From contig NZ_AOIM01000038.1 in the NCBI RefSeq assembly GCF_000337575.1, forward strand, positions 29,807 to 93,806: a stretch of DNA of 64,000 bases. Reading direction: 5' to 3'. Made by a program: the position numbers and the translations under genes. The notes under the pieces are model-generated. The model did no database searches. It was given only the letters and a program-made list of their open reading frames with translations, and had not been told where the DNA came from. This stretch comes from Natrialba hulunbeirensis JCM 10989 (lineage in GTDB: Archaea; Halobacteriota; Halobacteria; Halobacteriales; Natrialbaceae). Position 1 is the stretch's first letter, and every line of letters starts with the position of its first letter. Below, piece by piece: positions 8,899 to 17,635 of this stretch.

Positions 8899-9007
8899 TA
8901 ATAAACCTTCGTAGGCACATCCGACAACCTACGTTATCGAGGTCCTGCCCCATCCTACCAGTGGGGCTACCCCTTCTCTACCGTCTGGAATCGGCCGCCC
9001 CATCTTT

Positions 9008-9075
9008 GCGCTAGCGCGGCGCGCGCTCTGCGCGCCGCGCAATTACCCTGCCCCCTTAGGGGCACCTACCGTAGG
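9008..9075. repeat. Cluster of strong hairpins in a noncoding gap
   Basis: Four structures are packed here: palindrome GCGCTAGCGC (9008-9017), an 11-bp stem GCGCGGCGCGC/GCGCGCCGCGC with a 5-nt loop (9014-9040), TGCCCC-CTTA-GGGGCA (9049-9064) and CCTAC-C-GTAGG (9065-9075). They lie in the 451-bp gap 8899-9349, downstream of the replication-type gene, in which I see no convincing gene. A replication origin or a bidirectional terminator are the main options. Confidence 0.5.
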
Positions 9076-9349
9076 GGTACCCGACAACCCTGTTACCGAC
9101 ACCAACCGATGATACGGACGATTTCACGCACCACAGGCCGCAATTCACCGGTTCTATTGTTCGCTCGAATCGGCTAAACTGGCCCAAAATCTGCGCAGAC
9201 CGCCCGTTAACACCCAGGTGAAAGTAAAATACGGTGTAGAAAATGGGTTTGTTGAAGAGTGCTGTAATGACACCGGGAAAGAAGGGTGAAAGAAACGAGA
9301 GAAAGCGAATGCTGCAGCTATTCACCGGGCAGACCGGACCGACGACGGG

Positions 9350-11002
9350 TTACCGCAACGGCGGCGGAAGTTCGTCAGCCCGCACCCGAACGTCGCGATC
9401 GTCGAGCTGGTCGCGATCGCGGAGGTACGCCAGGTCGTGAATCGACGCGCTCAATCGCTCGAGATATTCGAAGCCAATTGAGTCCGGTTCACTGTCGCTC
9501 TCACTGGTCTCGCTGCCGTCCGTAGCTGGCTGCCTATCGTCACTCTCACGGCGTTCACGGCGCTCTTTGGCGCGTTCATCCTGCTGCTCGACAGTGTCGT
9601 CCGGGTAGACTTCCCGTAGGATCTCGCGTGCTCGCTCCAGGACGACGCGAGAGACGAAGAACACCATGACCGGATTCCCTTCACGAGAGACGACACCGGT
9701 TTCAGCGAGTCGACGAACGTGGTACCGAATCGTCGATCTCGCGAGCCCGGTTCGCTCCTCGAGTGCATCGTAGGTCGCACCGTCGTGTTCAGCGATGACG
9801 CGCAAGATGTCGTAGACGGCCGTGGTGGACTCTTTCAGCGCTTCCCGGTAGATGTCCGTCGCCAGGTCTTCGTATCGCTGGCGAAGCATCTCGCGCCGGC
9901 CTGTCGGCCGCTCGAAGTCCCACGGCGGTGACATCGGCCCATCGAAGAAATCATCCTCGATGAGGTCCGACCGCTCGATTCCAGCCCATCGTGCGTGCGT
10001 CGCGACGACCGTCCGAAGGTGGTCGAGTACCTCGTCCCATTCGGAAACGTGCGGGAGTTCTCCGCGGTCGACACCCGCGTACGAGGCCTCGAGCTTCGGG
10101 TGATGGAACGGATCACTGCGCGGCTTCTTGTGCCACTGATTCGCCTGGTAGATCTTCATCTCCGTGCTGTAGCGCTTCGGATCGAACCCGAGGAGGTGCC
10201 AGCGGTCACTCTCGACGAGCGCCTCGAGCCAGCCTTCTTTCTGGCGTCGCTGGTGAGCTTCGATCTCGGACTCTCCACCCCAGTCGATGAGTTGCTTCGA
10301 TTGGTCGAGCGTCTCGACGAGCGCGTTCTTCTTGTCGATGTGGAACCGAATGTGCGCCTCGGCTTTCGGAAGCCGACGGGCGTCGTCGACGCGATCGTCA
10401 AGGTCCACCGCGTCAGCGCCGTACACCGCTCGAAGTGCATCGTACATCCGACGCTCCATCTCGAACGGATCTTCCGCCCACGTTGTCCAGGCGAGCAACC
10501 GCGTACCCTCGCCGTACGGACACTCGAGTGGATCACCGCTCTTGTAGACCATTTCGCGAAACTGGGGCATGATCTCGACGTGTAACGCGAGCGGCGGCTT
10601 TCGAAGGTCACGCTCGCCGTTGTCGTCTTCTGAACCCCATTCGCGGAGCTTCAGGTGCTGTTCGTAGTACGCACGATAGTCGTCACCGCGGCCAGTACCG
10701 GCCTTCCATCGCGACGACGTAAGGACCAGCGCGTAGTCTCCTGACGGCAGCCAGTCTGCCTCGAAGTCTTCGACAGCCACGTGCGGCTCGAGGTCACGAT
10801 CGCCGACGTGCTCGCGCCAGTAGGACAGCGATCGATCGTACAGTGTCCCGCGGTCGGCACTCCGACCAGCGTTCGGCTCCTGGACGTCGGCGAGATGGTT
10901 CATCACTGCGGCGCCGTGCGCACGCGGCTTCGGGAAGGTATCGGACTCAGATCCGGTGACATCATCGAACTGCACCGGATCGTCGGCAGCGTCGACGCTC
11001 AC
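9350..11002 (-). CDS. Large winged-helix replication-type protein
   Basis: The 550-residue protein has no P-loop or rolling-circle motif. It has a long N-terminal domain rich in Trp, His and Arg (WREHVGDRDLEPHV, a WTTWAEDPFEMERRMYDAL segment) and an obvious winged helix at roughly 395-440 (ATYDALEERTGLARSTIRYHVRRLAETGVV). An acidic, low-complexity tail follows. Large HTH proteins of this kind sit in the replication position of betapleolipovirus-like and haloarchaeal plasmid elements, so initiation of replication is the likely role. It starts with GTG overlapping the stop of the 39-residue zinc protein (GTGA) and is the last gene of a chain starting at 12180. Confidence 0.6.
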   Translation of the reverse strand: MSVDAADDPVQFDDVTGSESDTFPKPRAHGAAVMNHLADVQEPNAGRSADRGTLYDRSLSYWREHVGDRDLEPHVAVEDFEADWLPSGDYALVLTSSRWKAGTGRGDDYRAYYEQHLKLREWGSEDDNGERDLRKPPLALHVEIMPQFREMVYKSGDPLECPYGEGTRLLAWTTWAEDPFEMERRMYDALRAVYGADAVDLDDRVDDARRLPKAEAHIRFHIDKKNALVETLDQSKQLIDWGGESEIEAHQRRQKEGWLEALVESDRWHLLGFDPKRYSTEMKIYQANQWHKKPRSDPFHHPKLEASYAGVDRGELPHVSEWDEVLDHLRTVVATHARWAGIERSDLIEDDFFDGPMSPPWDFERPTGRREMLRQRYEDLATDIYREALKESTTAVYDILRVIAEHDGATYDALEERTGLARSTIRYHVRRLAETGVVSREGNPVMVFFVSRVVLERAREILREVYPDDTVEQQDERAKERRERRESDDRQPATDGSETSESDSEPDSIGFEYLERLSASIHDLAYLRDRDQLDDRDVRVRADELPPPLR

Positions 11003-11118
11003 AGCGGTCCCTCCCGCGCGTTTCGAACGTCGCGCGTACAGTCGTCACACAGACGGCGCAGCCCATCAACCGACTCACCGCAGCGCTCACACTCACTGCT
11101 CTCGACGAGTCGGCTCAT
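10999..11118 (-). CDS. 39-residue zinc-finger miniprotein
   Basis: A 39-codon frame is squeezed between two genes, overlapping the upstream stop by ATGA and the downstream GTG start by 3 nt. It encodes SECERCGESVDGLRRLCDDC, two CxxC pairs (C10/C13 and C24/C27) that form a minimal zinc ribbon. Perfect overlaps at both ends, a Shine-Dalgarno-like GGAGG upstream of the ATG and the paired cysteines make it a real gene despite its size. It is likely to bind nucleic acid or a protein of the replication module. Confidence 0.65.
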   Translation of the reverse strand: MSRLVESSECERCGESVDGLRRLCDDCTRDVRNAREGPL

Positions 11119-11315
11119 CGCGTTCCCTCCTCGAGCTTCGTCTCTGCTCGAGCGAGCAGATTCCCGATCGTCCCCGGTCGGCGCTCGGTCCGACGGGCGA
11201 ACTCGCGAACACCGGTGCCGTTCTCTCGACAGGCGACGTATGCCTCGCGTTCGGCATCGGTCAGACCGGAGAGGTCCGGCCCAAAGTCGACCAGTGTGGC
11301 CTGCTCACTCGACAT
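11115..11315 (-). CDS. Sigma-70-region-4-like HTH protein
   Basis: The 66-residue product has an HTH typical of small haloviral regulators (LTDAEREAYVACRENGTGVREF, then RRPGTIGNLLARAETKL). It resembles sigma region 4 or Tn-type HTH domains that haloarchaeal viruses use as transcription factors. It overlaps the upstream gene by 11 nt and the downstream miniprotein by 4 nt, so it is part of one transcript. It probably controls early element genes. Confidence 0.6.
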   Translation of the reverse strand: MSSEQATLVDFGPDLSGLTDAEREAYVACRENGTGVREFARRTERRPGTIGNLLARAETKLEEGTR

Positions 11316-11673
11316 GCTCGCTCACCTCCCGTTCCGGGACCGGAACGTGGCGGACGTGCTCATCAGAGAACCGCAGCTTGACGCCGGTCCAGCCGTCGAG
11401 CAGTGCGCCCGCATCGGAGCCACCCGCCCGCATGGGCAATACGATGTCGTAGGGGTGGCGGTCACAGCACCATCCGAACGTAACGAGTTCGTCGAAGGAA
11501 GCCGCGAGAACCACGTTCACGAGGTCTGGCTTCTCAATCCGCTGCGACCCCTTCGTCTTGGGAACAGGGTGGCCGCATTCGGGACAGATTGGGATGTTAT
11601 CGCGATCTCGCGTCGGCTCACGAACGACCGTAGGAGCCATCACACCGAACTTTCGCAGACCGGTTCGGCTCAT
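11305..11673 (-). CDS. Small Cys-rich protein of unknown function
   Basis: From ATG 11673 the product is 122 residues. It carries CPECGHP near residue 30 and a CCDRH cluster near 69, which together could ligate zinc. The rest is beta-rich (KLRFSDEHVRHVPVPERE). The ATG overlaps the previous stop (ATGA), and the longer frame to 11820 would overlap the upstream gene heavily, so the shorter start is chosen. Found in an early-gene chain next to HTH and zinc proteins; I do not recognise the family. Confidence 0.55.
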   Translation of the reverse strand: MSRTGLRKFGVMAPTVVREPTRDRDNIPICPECGHPVPKTKGSQRIEKPDLVNVVLAASFDELVTFGWCCDRHPYDIVLPMRAGGSDAGALLDGWTGVKLRFSDEHVRHVPVPEREVSEHVE

Positions 11674-11948
11674 CGGCTCACCTCCGCTTTTGGACCGTAC
11701 TCCGCGCGAATATCCGCGTCCGCGATACGTCGACGTAGCTCGTCGTCGACGTGCTCTGTCGCGATGAACTTCACCCGGCCGCAGTCTCGCGGCGGCACCA
11801 GACCGGTCGTGCCGGACCACTCGGTGAACTCGAGCCAGCCTGAATCACGGACGGTGGCGTCCGCTACGCACACCAGGCCGTCGGAGAGTTGGATGAATGC
11901 AGGCGAGTAGCCAGACGGGAGGTTTCGCGGGTCAACCCGTTCAGGCAT
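11670..11948 (-). CDS. Small hypothetical protein of the early chain
   Basis: The 92-residue product begins MPERVDPRNLPSGYSPAF. It has a compact alpha/beta pattern with a Gly/Trp-rich core (GLVCVADATV..WLEFTEWSG) and a helical end. No motif is recognised. It overlaps the zinc-finger gene upstream by 8 nt and the next gene by 4 nt, so it is translated from the same message. The internal ATG at 11948 is preferred to 12002 because of that spacing. Confidence 0.5.
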   Translation of the reverse strand: MPERVDPRNLPSGYSPAFIQLSDGLVCVADATVRDSGWLEFTEWSGTTGLVPPRDCGRVKFIATEHVDDELRRRIADADIRAEYGPKAEVSR

Positions 11949-12180
11949 CGGTCTCACCTCCGTGGCGACCGGCGGACGTTTCTGGATCTGGCACCGGCAC
12001 ATCGACGCCAGCAGCGGAGCCGCGGCTCAGTCGAGCGTACGAATCGCACTCTCCGCAGCGGTGGGCTCGGTCGCGATCGTCACCGAAGACGCGCCGAAAC
12101 CGATCGGTAACATGGGAACCACAGTATTCGCAAGTCGAGTGGTCGACCGACGGCCACGGTGCGACCGTCACGCCGACCAC
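11941..12180 (-). CDS. Haloviral zinc-finger protein
   Basis: This 79-residue protein has two widely spaced CxxC pairs, CEYCGSHV near residue 17 and CGECDSY near residue 42, separated by a basic stretch (RFRRVFGDDRDRAHR). It ends in a low-complexity tail. Small proteins of this pattern are very common in haloarchaeal viruses and plasmids and probably bind nucleic acid. It opens the leftward chain of six overlapping genes ending at 9350 and is the gene nearest the tRNA-Ala end of the element. Confidence 0.6.
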   Translation of the reverse strand: MVGVTVAPWPSVDHSTCEYCGSHVTDRFRRVFGDDRDRAHRCGECDSYARLSRGSAAGVDVPVPDPETSAGRHGGETDA

Positions 12181-12257
12181 CCCCGATTTCCTTCGCTGAA
12201 ATCGCGTGACTGCGTACGGGTGAATCCCGCGCTGGCAATCACTCCGTTCTGAGGGGT

Positions 12258-12275
12258 GGTTTCTACGAAGAAACC
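12258..12275. repeat. Hairpin near the right end of the element
   Basis: GGTTTCT (12258-12264) and AGAAACC (12269-12275) form a 7-bp stem with the loop ACGA. The gap 12181-12348 between the zinc-finger start and the tRNA is otherwise featureless. The hairpin could be an operator for the leftward chain or an arm site for site-specific recombination. Confidence 0.35.
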
Positions 12276-12348
12276 GCTACTGCATAATTCCCCGTCAGTC
12301 GCTATACCGGCGACTATCGGAACAATTCGAGACGTTACAGAATCGCAG

Positions 12349-12420
12349 TGGACTCGTCGGGATTTGAACCCGAGGCCTCTTCCTTGCGAAGGAAGCGATC
12401 TACCACTGATCTACGAGCCC
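12349..12420 (-). tRNA. tRNA-Ala(CGC)
   Basis: On the minus strand the 72-nt sequence folds as a tRNA. The acceptor GGGCTCG pairs with CGAGTCC (one G-U), followed by discriminator A. The anticodon arm is CTTCC-TTCGCAA-GGAAG with anticodon CGC (complement of 12386-12388), and the T arm contains GGTTCAAATCC. CCA is not encoded. The provirus lies directly 3' of it, and the 3' half of the gene is the likely attachment core. Confidence 0.92.
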
Positions 12421-12509
12421 TCGCACGTTTCTAACTCGGGTTTGTATTTGTAGCTTGTGTTTTGAGAGGAGAGCGTTTCAGTCAGTCACTGCCTCACTGT
12501 CCGGATCCA

Positions 12510-12544
12510 CCGACAACCGACAGCCGACAGCCGACAGCCGGCAG
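12510..12544. repeat. 7-bp tandem repeat
   Basis: Five consecutive 7-mers read CCGACAA, CCGACAG, CCGACAG, CCGACAG, CCGGCAG in the short gap between the tRNA and the rhomboid gene's 3' end. It appears to be slippage-type low complexity. Confidence 0.7.
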
Positions 12545-12563
12545 CTGTCTCCATCCGTTTCGA

Positions 12564-13295
12564 TCAACCCACAGACCGGCGCGTACTCGAGTCCCTCTGG
12601 ACTTGTAACAGACGAGTGCGCCCGGCGAGCAGGCCGAGCAGGAAGCCGGTGAAGTGAGCGATCAGAGCGACACCGGGTGCGGCGGTCGTGAGGGTGACGA
12701 CAATTGCGAGGCCGACGAAGACAGTGAGTGTCATCCACTGTGGGATGTCGATGATGGACGCGAAGCCGGCGGAGAGTCGGTTGCCAGTGATGAGGTAACC
12801 AAGGAGCGCGAAGATCGCGCCACTCGCGCCGAGGACACCGACGGGGTCGCCGCTGACAAACGGTGCGGCGGCTGCGAAGCCGCTGAGAAGGACCTGTGAG
12901 ATGCCGGCAATCGAACCGGTGAGGAGGACGAACGTGTGAAAGCGCACACGCGAGGTTGCGCGGGCGACTGGCCATCCGAAAACGACCAGTGCGAGGCTGT
13001 TCGAGAGGAGGTGCCAGAGGCCGCCGTGGGCGTAGACACTGGTCACGATCGTCCAGGGGTTTTCAACGAGCGGAAGGGTGAGAACGAACAGCCCGGTCAT
13101 CAGGCCGACGAGATCCGTGATGGCCTGAATGAGAAAGACCAGGCCGAAAATGACGAGCAGTTCGAAGATGGGACTCGACTGATCGTCGCTGGCGGCGGAC
13201 CCGGAGGCGCTTGCGCTTGCACCGGTCTCGGGTGAACGGGAGGCCGATCCTGAACGCGAGCGTGCGCCAGGACGTGGCCGCGATCGGTTCGCCAT
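12564..13295 (-). CDS. Rhomboid-family intramembrane serine protease
   Basis: The 243-residue protein has a disordered Ser/Arg-rich N-terminus (1-40) and six hydrophobic helices. The rhomboid signature is complete: HGGLWHLLSN with H95 and N99 for the oxyanion hole, the nucleophile S158 in GASG (156-159), and the catalytic H214 in the last helix (IAHFTG). It cleaves transmembrane substrates within the bilayer; substrates are unknown. ATG 13295 is chosen; an upstream ATG (13331) would add 12 residues. It is the first chromosomal gene after the tRNA. Confidence 0.88.
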   Translation of the reverse strand: MANRSRPRPGARSRSGSASRSPETGASASASGSAASDDQSSPIFELLVIFGLVFLIQAITDLVGLMTGLFVLTLPLVENPWTIVTSVYAHGGLWHLLSNSLALVVFGWPVARATSRVRFHTFVLLTGSIAGISQVLLSGFAAAAPFVSGDPVGVLGASGAIFALLGYLITGNRLSAGFASIIDIPQWMTLTVFVGLAIVVTLTTAAPGVALIAHFTGFLLGLLAGRTRLLQVQRDSSTRRSVG

Positions 13296-13567
13296 ACAGT
13301 TTCTTCGGGAGGACGCGATAAAAGTCTGCACGCCTGGTCAGGCAGTCCTGTGAGTGACTGTGGCTGGTTCGGTTTCGGTGGCTGGGCTCTGGTGGGGAGT
13401 GGCTATTGCGTGATGGTCCGAGATGAGTACAGCAGCTACGCAGGAACAAATCAGTAACCGATAGTCGGTGAGTGAAAACGCAGCGCGACGACAATGGGGA
13501 TACCCCATTTCGTCACAGTCGGTCGGTGATCGACTCGCAGACGAGCAGACGTCAGTGAGACGCTGAC

Positions 13568-13876
13568 TTAGTCTTCGAGGACGATCTCGATCGAAACGTC
13601 GTTTGGCACCTGGATGCGCATGAGCTGTCGGAGTGCGCGTTCGTCGGCGTCCAGATCGATCAGGCGCTTGTGGACGCGCATCTCCCAGTGCTCCCACGTC
13701 GCGGTGCCCTCGCCGTCAGGCGACTTCCGGGTCGGCACCTCGAGGGTCTTGGTCGGCAGCGGAATCGGACCGCTGAGGTTGACGCCGGTGTTGTTCGCAA
13801 TCTCGCGGACGTCGTCACAGATGTCGTCTAGGTCGTCTGGACTCGTGCCCGCGAGTCGAACGCGTGCCTGCTGCAT
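13568..13876 (-). CDS. rpsJ: Ribosomal protein S10
   Basis: This 102-residue protein is clearly S10 of the 30S subunit ([20 protein letters not shown] at the start, then [18 protein letters not shown] and [17 protein letters not shown]). The second is the loop that contacts 16S rRNA. The start follows the EF-1 alpha stop without a gap, the usual archaeal order, so both come from one transcript. Length is normal. Confidence 0.97.
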   Translation of the reverse strand: MQQARVRLAGTSPDDLDDICDDVREIANNTGVNLSGPIPLPTKTLEVPTRKSPDGEGTATWEHWEMRVHKRLIDLDADERALRQLMRIQVPNDVSIEIVLED

Positions 13877-15139
13877 TTATTTCTCGTTGACGTCGAGGAC
13901 CTTGCCGGCCGCGATGGTCTGACCCATGTCACGGATGGCGAAGCTCCCGAGTTCTGGGATCTCGCTGGATGGCTCGATGCTGAGGGGCTTCTGTGGGCGG
14001 ATGGTGACCACAGCAGCGTCACCCGACTGGATGAAGTCTGGGTTCTCCTCGGCGACCTCGCCGCTGGATGGGTCCATCTTCTTGTCGATGGACTCGATCG
14101 TACAGGCGACCTGCGAGGTGTGTGCGTGGAAGACCGGCGTGTAGCCGGCCGTGATCACGGATGGGTGCTGCATGACGACGACCTGTGCCTGGAACGTCTC
14201 GGCGACGCTTGGTGGCTCGTCGGCTGGGCCACAGACGTCACCGCGGCGGATGTCGTCCTTACCGATGCCGCGGACGTTGAATCCGACGTTGTCGCCGGGT
14301 TCTGCCTTTGGCACCTCTTCGTGGTGCATCTCGATCGTCTTGACCTCGCCGCCGACGTCGCTTGGCTGGAAGGAGACGTCGTCGCCGATGTTCATGACAC
14401 CGGTCTCGATACGTCCGACTGGGACGGTACCGATACCCGAGATGGTGTAGACGTCCTGAATTGGGAGTCGGAGTGGAGCGTCCGTTGGTGGCTGTGGCTC
14501 TGGCAGGTCGTTGAGTGCCTCGAGGAGGGTCTCCTCGCTGTACCACGACGTGTTGTCGGAGGCTTCTGCGATGTTGTCGCCTTCGAACGCCGAGATCGGG
14601 ATGAACGAGGCGTCGTCCGTGTTGAACTGGACCTGCTTGAGGAGCTGCGTGACTTCCTCGACGACGTCATCGTAGGTCGACTCTTTGTAGTCGACGACGT
14701 CCATTTTGTTGACGCCGATGATGAGCTCGTCGATACCGAGGGTACGAGCCAGGAAGACGTGCTCCTGGGTCTGGGGCGCGACACCGTCGTCAGCAGCGAC
14801 GACGAGGACGGCGTTGTCCGCCTGAGATGCGCCCGTGATCATGTTCTTGACGAAGTCGCGGTGGCCAGGACAGTCGACGATGGTGAAGTCGTACTCGTCG
14901 GTTGTGAACTCCTGGTGGGCGATGTCGATGGTGACACCACGCTCTCGCTCCTCGGCGAGGTTGTCCATCACGTAGGCGAACTCGAAGCCGCCCTTGCCCT
15001 TCTCTTCTGCTTCTTCGCGGTGCTGTTCGATGACGTGCTCGGGAACGCTCCCCGTCTCGTAGAGGAGGCGGCCCACGAGCGTACTTTTCCCGTGGTCAAC
15101 GTGACCAATTACGGCCAGGTTCTGATGTCGTTCGCTCAT
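13877..15139 (-). CDS. tuf: Translation elongation factor EF-1 alpha
   Basis: The 420-residue GTPase brings aminoacyl-tRNA to the ribosome. G1 is GHVDHGKS at 12-19, G3 DCPGH, G4 NKMD, then the two beta-barrel domains ([32 protein letters not shown]). Length is typical for haloarchaea. Transcribed with rpsJ; a TATA element (ATATAAG on this strand) sits at 15164-15170, so the message is leaderless or nearly so. Confidence 0.98.
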   Translation of the reverse strand: MSERHQNLAVIGHVDHGKSTLVGRLLYETGSVPEHVIEQHREEAEEKGKGGFEFAYVMDNLAEERERGVTIDIAHQEFTTDEYDFTIVDCPGHRDFVKNMITGASQADNAVLVVAADDGVAPQTQEHVFLARTLGIDELIIGVNKMDVVDYKESTYDDVVEEVTQLLKQVQFNTDDASFIPISAFEGDNIAEASDNTSWYSEETLLEALNDLPEPQPPTDAPLRLPIQDVYTISGIGTVPVGRIETGVMNIGDDVSFQPSDVGGEVKTIEMHHEEVPKAEPGDNVGFNVRGIGKDDIRRGDVCGPADEPPSVAETFQAQVVVMQHPSVITAGYTPVFHAHTSQVACTIESIDKKMDPSSGEVAEENPDFIQSGDAAVVTIRPQKPLSIEPSSEIPELGSFAIRDMGQTIAAGKVLDVNEK

Positions 15140-15163
15140 TGTTGTAGCTCACGCGCAGAGGCG

Positions 15164-15170
15164 CTTATAT
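15164..15170 (-). promoter_or_regulatory. TATA box of tuf-rpsJ
   Basis: ATATAAG on the minus strand lies 25-31 nt before the EF-1 alpha ATG, the standard distance for an archaeal leaderless transcript. Confidence 0.55.
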
Positions 15171-15349
15171 CGGTCTCTTTGTCTCGTTGCGGTTAAAACC
15201 ATTTCGAAAGCGTATTCTGTCGAACCCCGCGCCTGCTTGCGGTTTGTGTCTCGTACACACGGTTTGGCCACCTGCCGCCCATCACTCGCAAGCCGCTCGA
15301 AAGTCACTCGGACCGCTACACGAATGCTTCTTACAAGCCACGTAGATCA

Positions 15350-16309
15350 CTACAGCGGCGGCAGTCGACCAACGTCAGAAAGCACCGCTGTCGCCGTCTC
15401 CGGGCCGCCAGCACCACGCCCACTCGAGTGCAACGAGCCTGCGTTGCGCGTCTCAATCTGAACGATGTTTCGCGTGCCGGTGACGGCGAGCGCGCCGTTC
15501 TCGGGGACGAGGCGCGGCCCGACGCGGACGCCGTCGCGGGTGGCCTCGCCGATGAGCCGAATGGTTCGGCCGTCCTCTGCGGCGAGGTCGAGCGCGCTGC
15601 CGGGGACGTTCTGGATACCCTCGACGGTTGCATCTTCGAGTGAGAAGCCGCCGTCGGCGAGCACGTTCGCGAGGATGACGAACTTCAGGGCGGCGTCGGT
15701 GCCGTCGACGTCGAACGTCGGGTCGGCCTCTGCCACACCGAGGTCCTGTGCCTCTGCGAGGACGTGTTCGTAGTCGAGGCCCTCGGCGGCCATCCGGGTA
15801 AGAATGAAGTTCGCGGTGCCGTTGAGCACGCCGCGGACGGCGGTGACGGCCTGCGGCGTCGAGTCCTCGATAGTCGAGAGAATCGGGATCGCGCCGCCGA
15901 CGGTCGCCTCGAAGCGAATCGAACCTGCGCTGTCGGCCTCGAGTTCCCGGAGTTCTCCGTAGCGCTCGGCGACGGGCCCCTTGTTCGCGAGGACGACGTG
16001 GTGGTCGGTCTCTAGTGCGCGTTTCGCGTGCGTGAAGCCGGGGTCGGCGTCGCCGAGCGTCGTCGGCGTCGCCTCGACGAGCACGTCGTAGTCGGTTTCG
16101 AAGACGACCGTCGGATCGTCGGCACCGATCTCGTCGCCGCCGAGTTTGCGGTCGAGCGCGGCTGCCACGTCGATTCCGTTGGGATCGACGGTCGCCGTCG
16201 TCGAATCGGCGAGCGCGACGACCTCGTGGCCGTACTCGCTTGCAAGGTCCGCAACGGAGCGACCGACGTCACCCGCACCGAGGATCGCGAGTCGCCGGCT
16301 GGCCCCCAT
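15350..16309 (-). CDS. hom: Homoserine dehydrogenase
   Basis: The 319-residue enzyme reduces aspartate semialdehyde to homoserine for threonine and methionine synthesis. It has an N-terminal nucleotide fold (LAILGAGDVGRSVADLA) and the catalytic domain with KGPVAERYGELREL, GGAIPILSTIE and VLNGTANFIL, then the DPTFDVDGTDAALKF segment. It lacks a C-terminal ACT domain; a separate ACT protein is encoded just upstream and overlaps its start (TGATG), so the regulatory part is probably supplied in trans. Confidence 0.93.
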   Translation of the reverse strand: MGASRRLAILGAGDVGRSVADLASEYGHEVVALADSTTATVDPNGIDVAAALDRKLGGDEIGADDPTVVFETDYDVLVEATPTTLGDADPGFTHAKRALETDHHVVLANKGPVAERYGELRELEADSAGSIRFEATVGGAIPILSTIEDSTPQAVTAVRGVLNGTANFILTRMAAEGLDYEHVLAEAQDLGVAEADPTFDVDGTDAALKFVILANVLADGGFSLEDATVEGIQNVPGSALDLAAEDGRTIRLIGEATRDGVRVGPRLVPENGALAVTGTRNIVQIETRNAGSLHSSGRGAGGPETATAVLSDVGRLPPL

Positions 16310-16986
16310 CAGGCCTCACCTCCGAGCAGTGGCTCGACGATAGTGAGGTCCTTGTCGGCTCCGATGGATCGAATGGACTCGAGTGCGGCGTCGGTCCGAC
16401 CGGAGTCGACGGCGAGTCGGAGGCGGGCGCTGGCGGTGGCGTCGGTGCCGTCGGGAGCGGCGAGCGAGAGGTCGATGACGGCAGCCTCGGCCTCGGATTC
16501 GATCCGGGAGAGTGTTTCCGAGAGGTCGTTTTCGACGAGGTGGCCGACGAAGACGATGGATATCTCTTCGCCGTAGCGCTCGGCGCCGGCCTGGATGACG
16601 TTGACGCCGGCGTCGCGCAGGCCCTCGACGATGTCGTCGAAGCGTTCCGGTGGGCACTCGAGGTCGACCTCGACGGGGATGTGCCCGCGTGGTGTGATGT
16701 TGCCGCGTTCGTGGTGAATACTCAGGAGGTTGCCGCCGTTGTCCGAGATTGGGGAGAGCGCGCGGAGCAACTCGCCGGGTTCGTCGACGAGTTCGAGGCG
16801 GACGGTGTAGGGGCGAACGCCGCCGTCGGTTTCTGTTTCCGTTCCGGTTTCGGTTTCCGCTTCTGTTTGCGGTTCGACATCGGCGCCAGCGTCGGCGTCC
16901 GCTGTTGTCTTGGCTGTCGCGTCGGACTCAGACTTGGCTGCAGCGTCGCGGTCGCTGTCCGAACCGCCGATTGGTTCGTTACCCAT
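16309..16986 (-). CDS. ACT-domain amino-acid sensor protein
   Basis: The 225-residue product has an acidic Thr/Glu/Ala-rich N-terminus of about 55 residues. Two ACT-like domains follow (VRLELVDEPGELLRALSPI, then an SIVFVGHLVENDLSETLSRIE region). ACT domains bind amino acids to control biosynthetic enzymes. Being fused by overlap to hom, which lacks its own ACT, it most likely provides threonine or homoserine feedback. The start at 16986 has GGAGGTGA 8 nt upstream, better than 17016. Confidence 0.8.
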   Translation of the reverse strand: MGNEPIGGSDSDRDAAAKSESDATAKTTADADAGADVEPQTEAETETGTETETDGGVRPYTVRLELVDEPGELLRALSPISDNGGNLLSIHHERGNITPRGHIPVEVDLECPPERFDDIVEGLRDAGVNVIQAGAERYGEEISIVFVGHLVENDLSETLSRIESEAEAAVIDLSLAAPDGTDATASARLRLAVDSGRTDAALESIRSIGADKDLTIVEPLLGGEA

Positions 16987-17128
16987 CACCGTCACCTCCC
17001 GCGGTCGGGCATCCACACGTCGTCATAGTGACTAACTCCGTAACTCGAGCGTAAAAGGGTATAGGAATTCTCAAAACTGACCGACCCTGCCAACGTGAGA
17101 CACGCCGCTGTGGTCGACGAACCTGGCC

Positions 17129-17512
17129 TCAGAGGTGGTCTTTCCCGGGATTCGACGAGCCCCAGTCACCGCGGCCGCCCTCAGTCCGATCGATGCCCAT
17201 GATGGACTCGGCCTGGTCCGGGCCGCCGAGACTCTCGCGTGCGTCGGGGACTCGAACCGTCACTTCGTCGATGTCGGGCCACTGGATCAGTTCCGCCTTG
17301 ATGTTACCCGTGGTTACGTCGCTGACCGAACACCCCTTACAGCCACCGCCGAGTTCGATGATGACCTCGCCCGTCTCCGGATCAGCCTCCCGAACGGCGC
17401 TCGTCCCGCCGTGCATCTGGATGATCGGCATCTCGCGAGTGAGCCAGGCCTCGACGCGCTCGCGGAGCGACGCTTCGGTCTCAGTGTCAGTGTCGGCGTC
17501 GGCGTTACTCAT
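17129..17512 (-). CDS. NifU-like Fe-S scaffold domain protein
   Basis: The 127-residue protein matches the NifU C-terminal domain (Nfu). It has a helical start, then GGTSAVREADPETGEVIIEL, and the cluster-binding CKGC pair C58/C61 in GGGCKGCSVSDVT. It assembles or carries an Fe-S cluster to target enzymes. A Thr/Asp-rich N-tail and a charged C-tail extend the domain, as is usual in haloarchaea. It stands alone between the ACT and LVIVD genes. Confidence 0.9.
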   Translation of the reverse strand: MSNADADTDTETEASLRERVEAWLTREMPIIQMHGGTSAVREADPETGEVIIELGGGCKGCSVSDVTTGNIKAELIQWPDIDEVTVRVPDARESLGGPDQAESIMGIDRTEGGRGDWGSSNPGKDHL

Positions 17513-17635
17513 TACCCGCTCTAGGAACTCGAGCGACGAATAGGTTTGGACCGTAAAACCGAACGATCAGGAACGATCACGAGGGTTTTGCGGACATCCA
17601 CGAAAGAGCCCGCCGACTTCGACGCGAAACCTGGC

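Noticed and set aside
9056..9325. An 89-residue minus-strand frame downstream of the replication-type gene
   Set aside because: It runs through the hairpin cluster, has Phe- and Cys-rich random composition and no family signal.
14120..15196. A 358-codon frame on the plus strand over the EF-1 alpha gene
   Set aside because: It is the antisense shadow of tuf; high GC produces long antisense frames and its composition is not protein-like.
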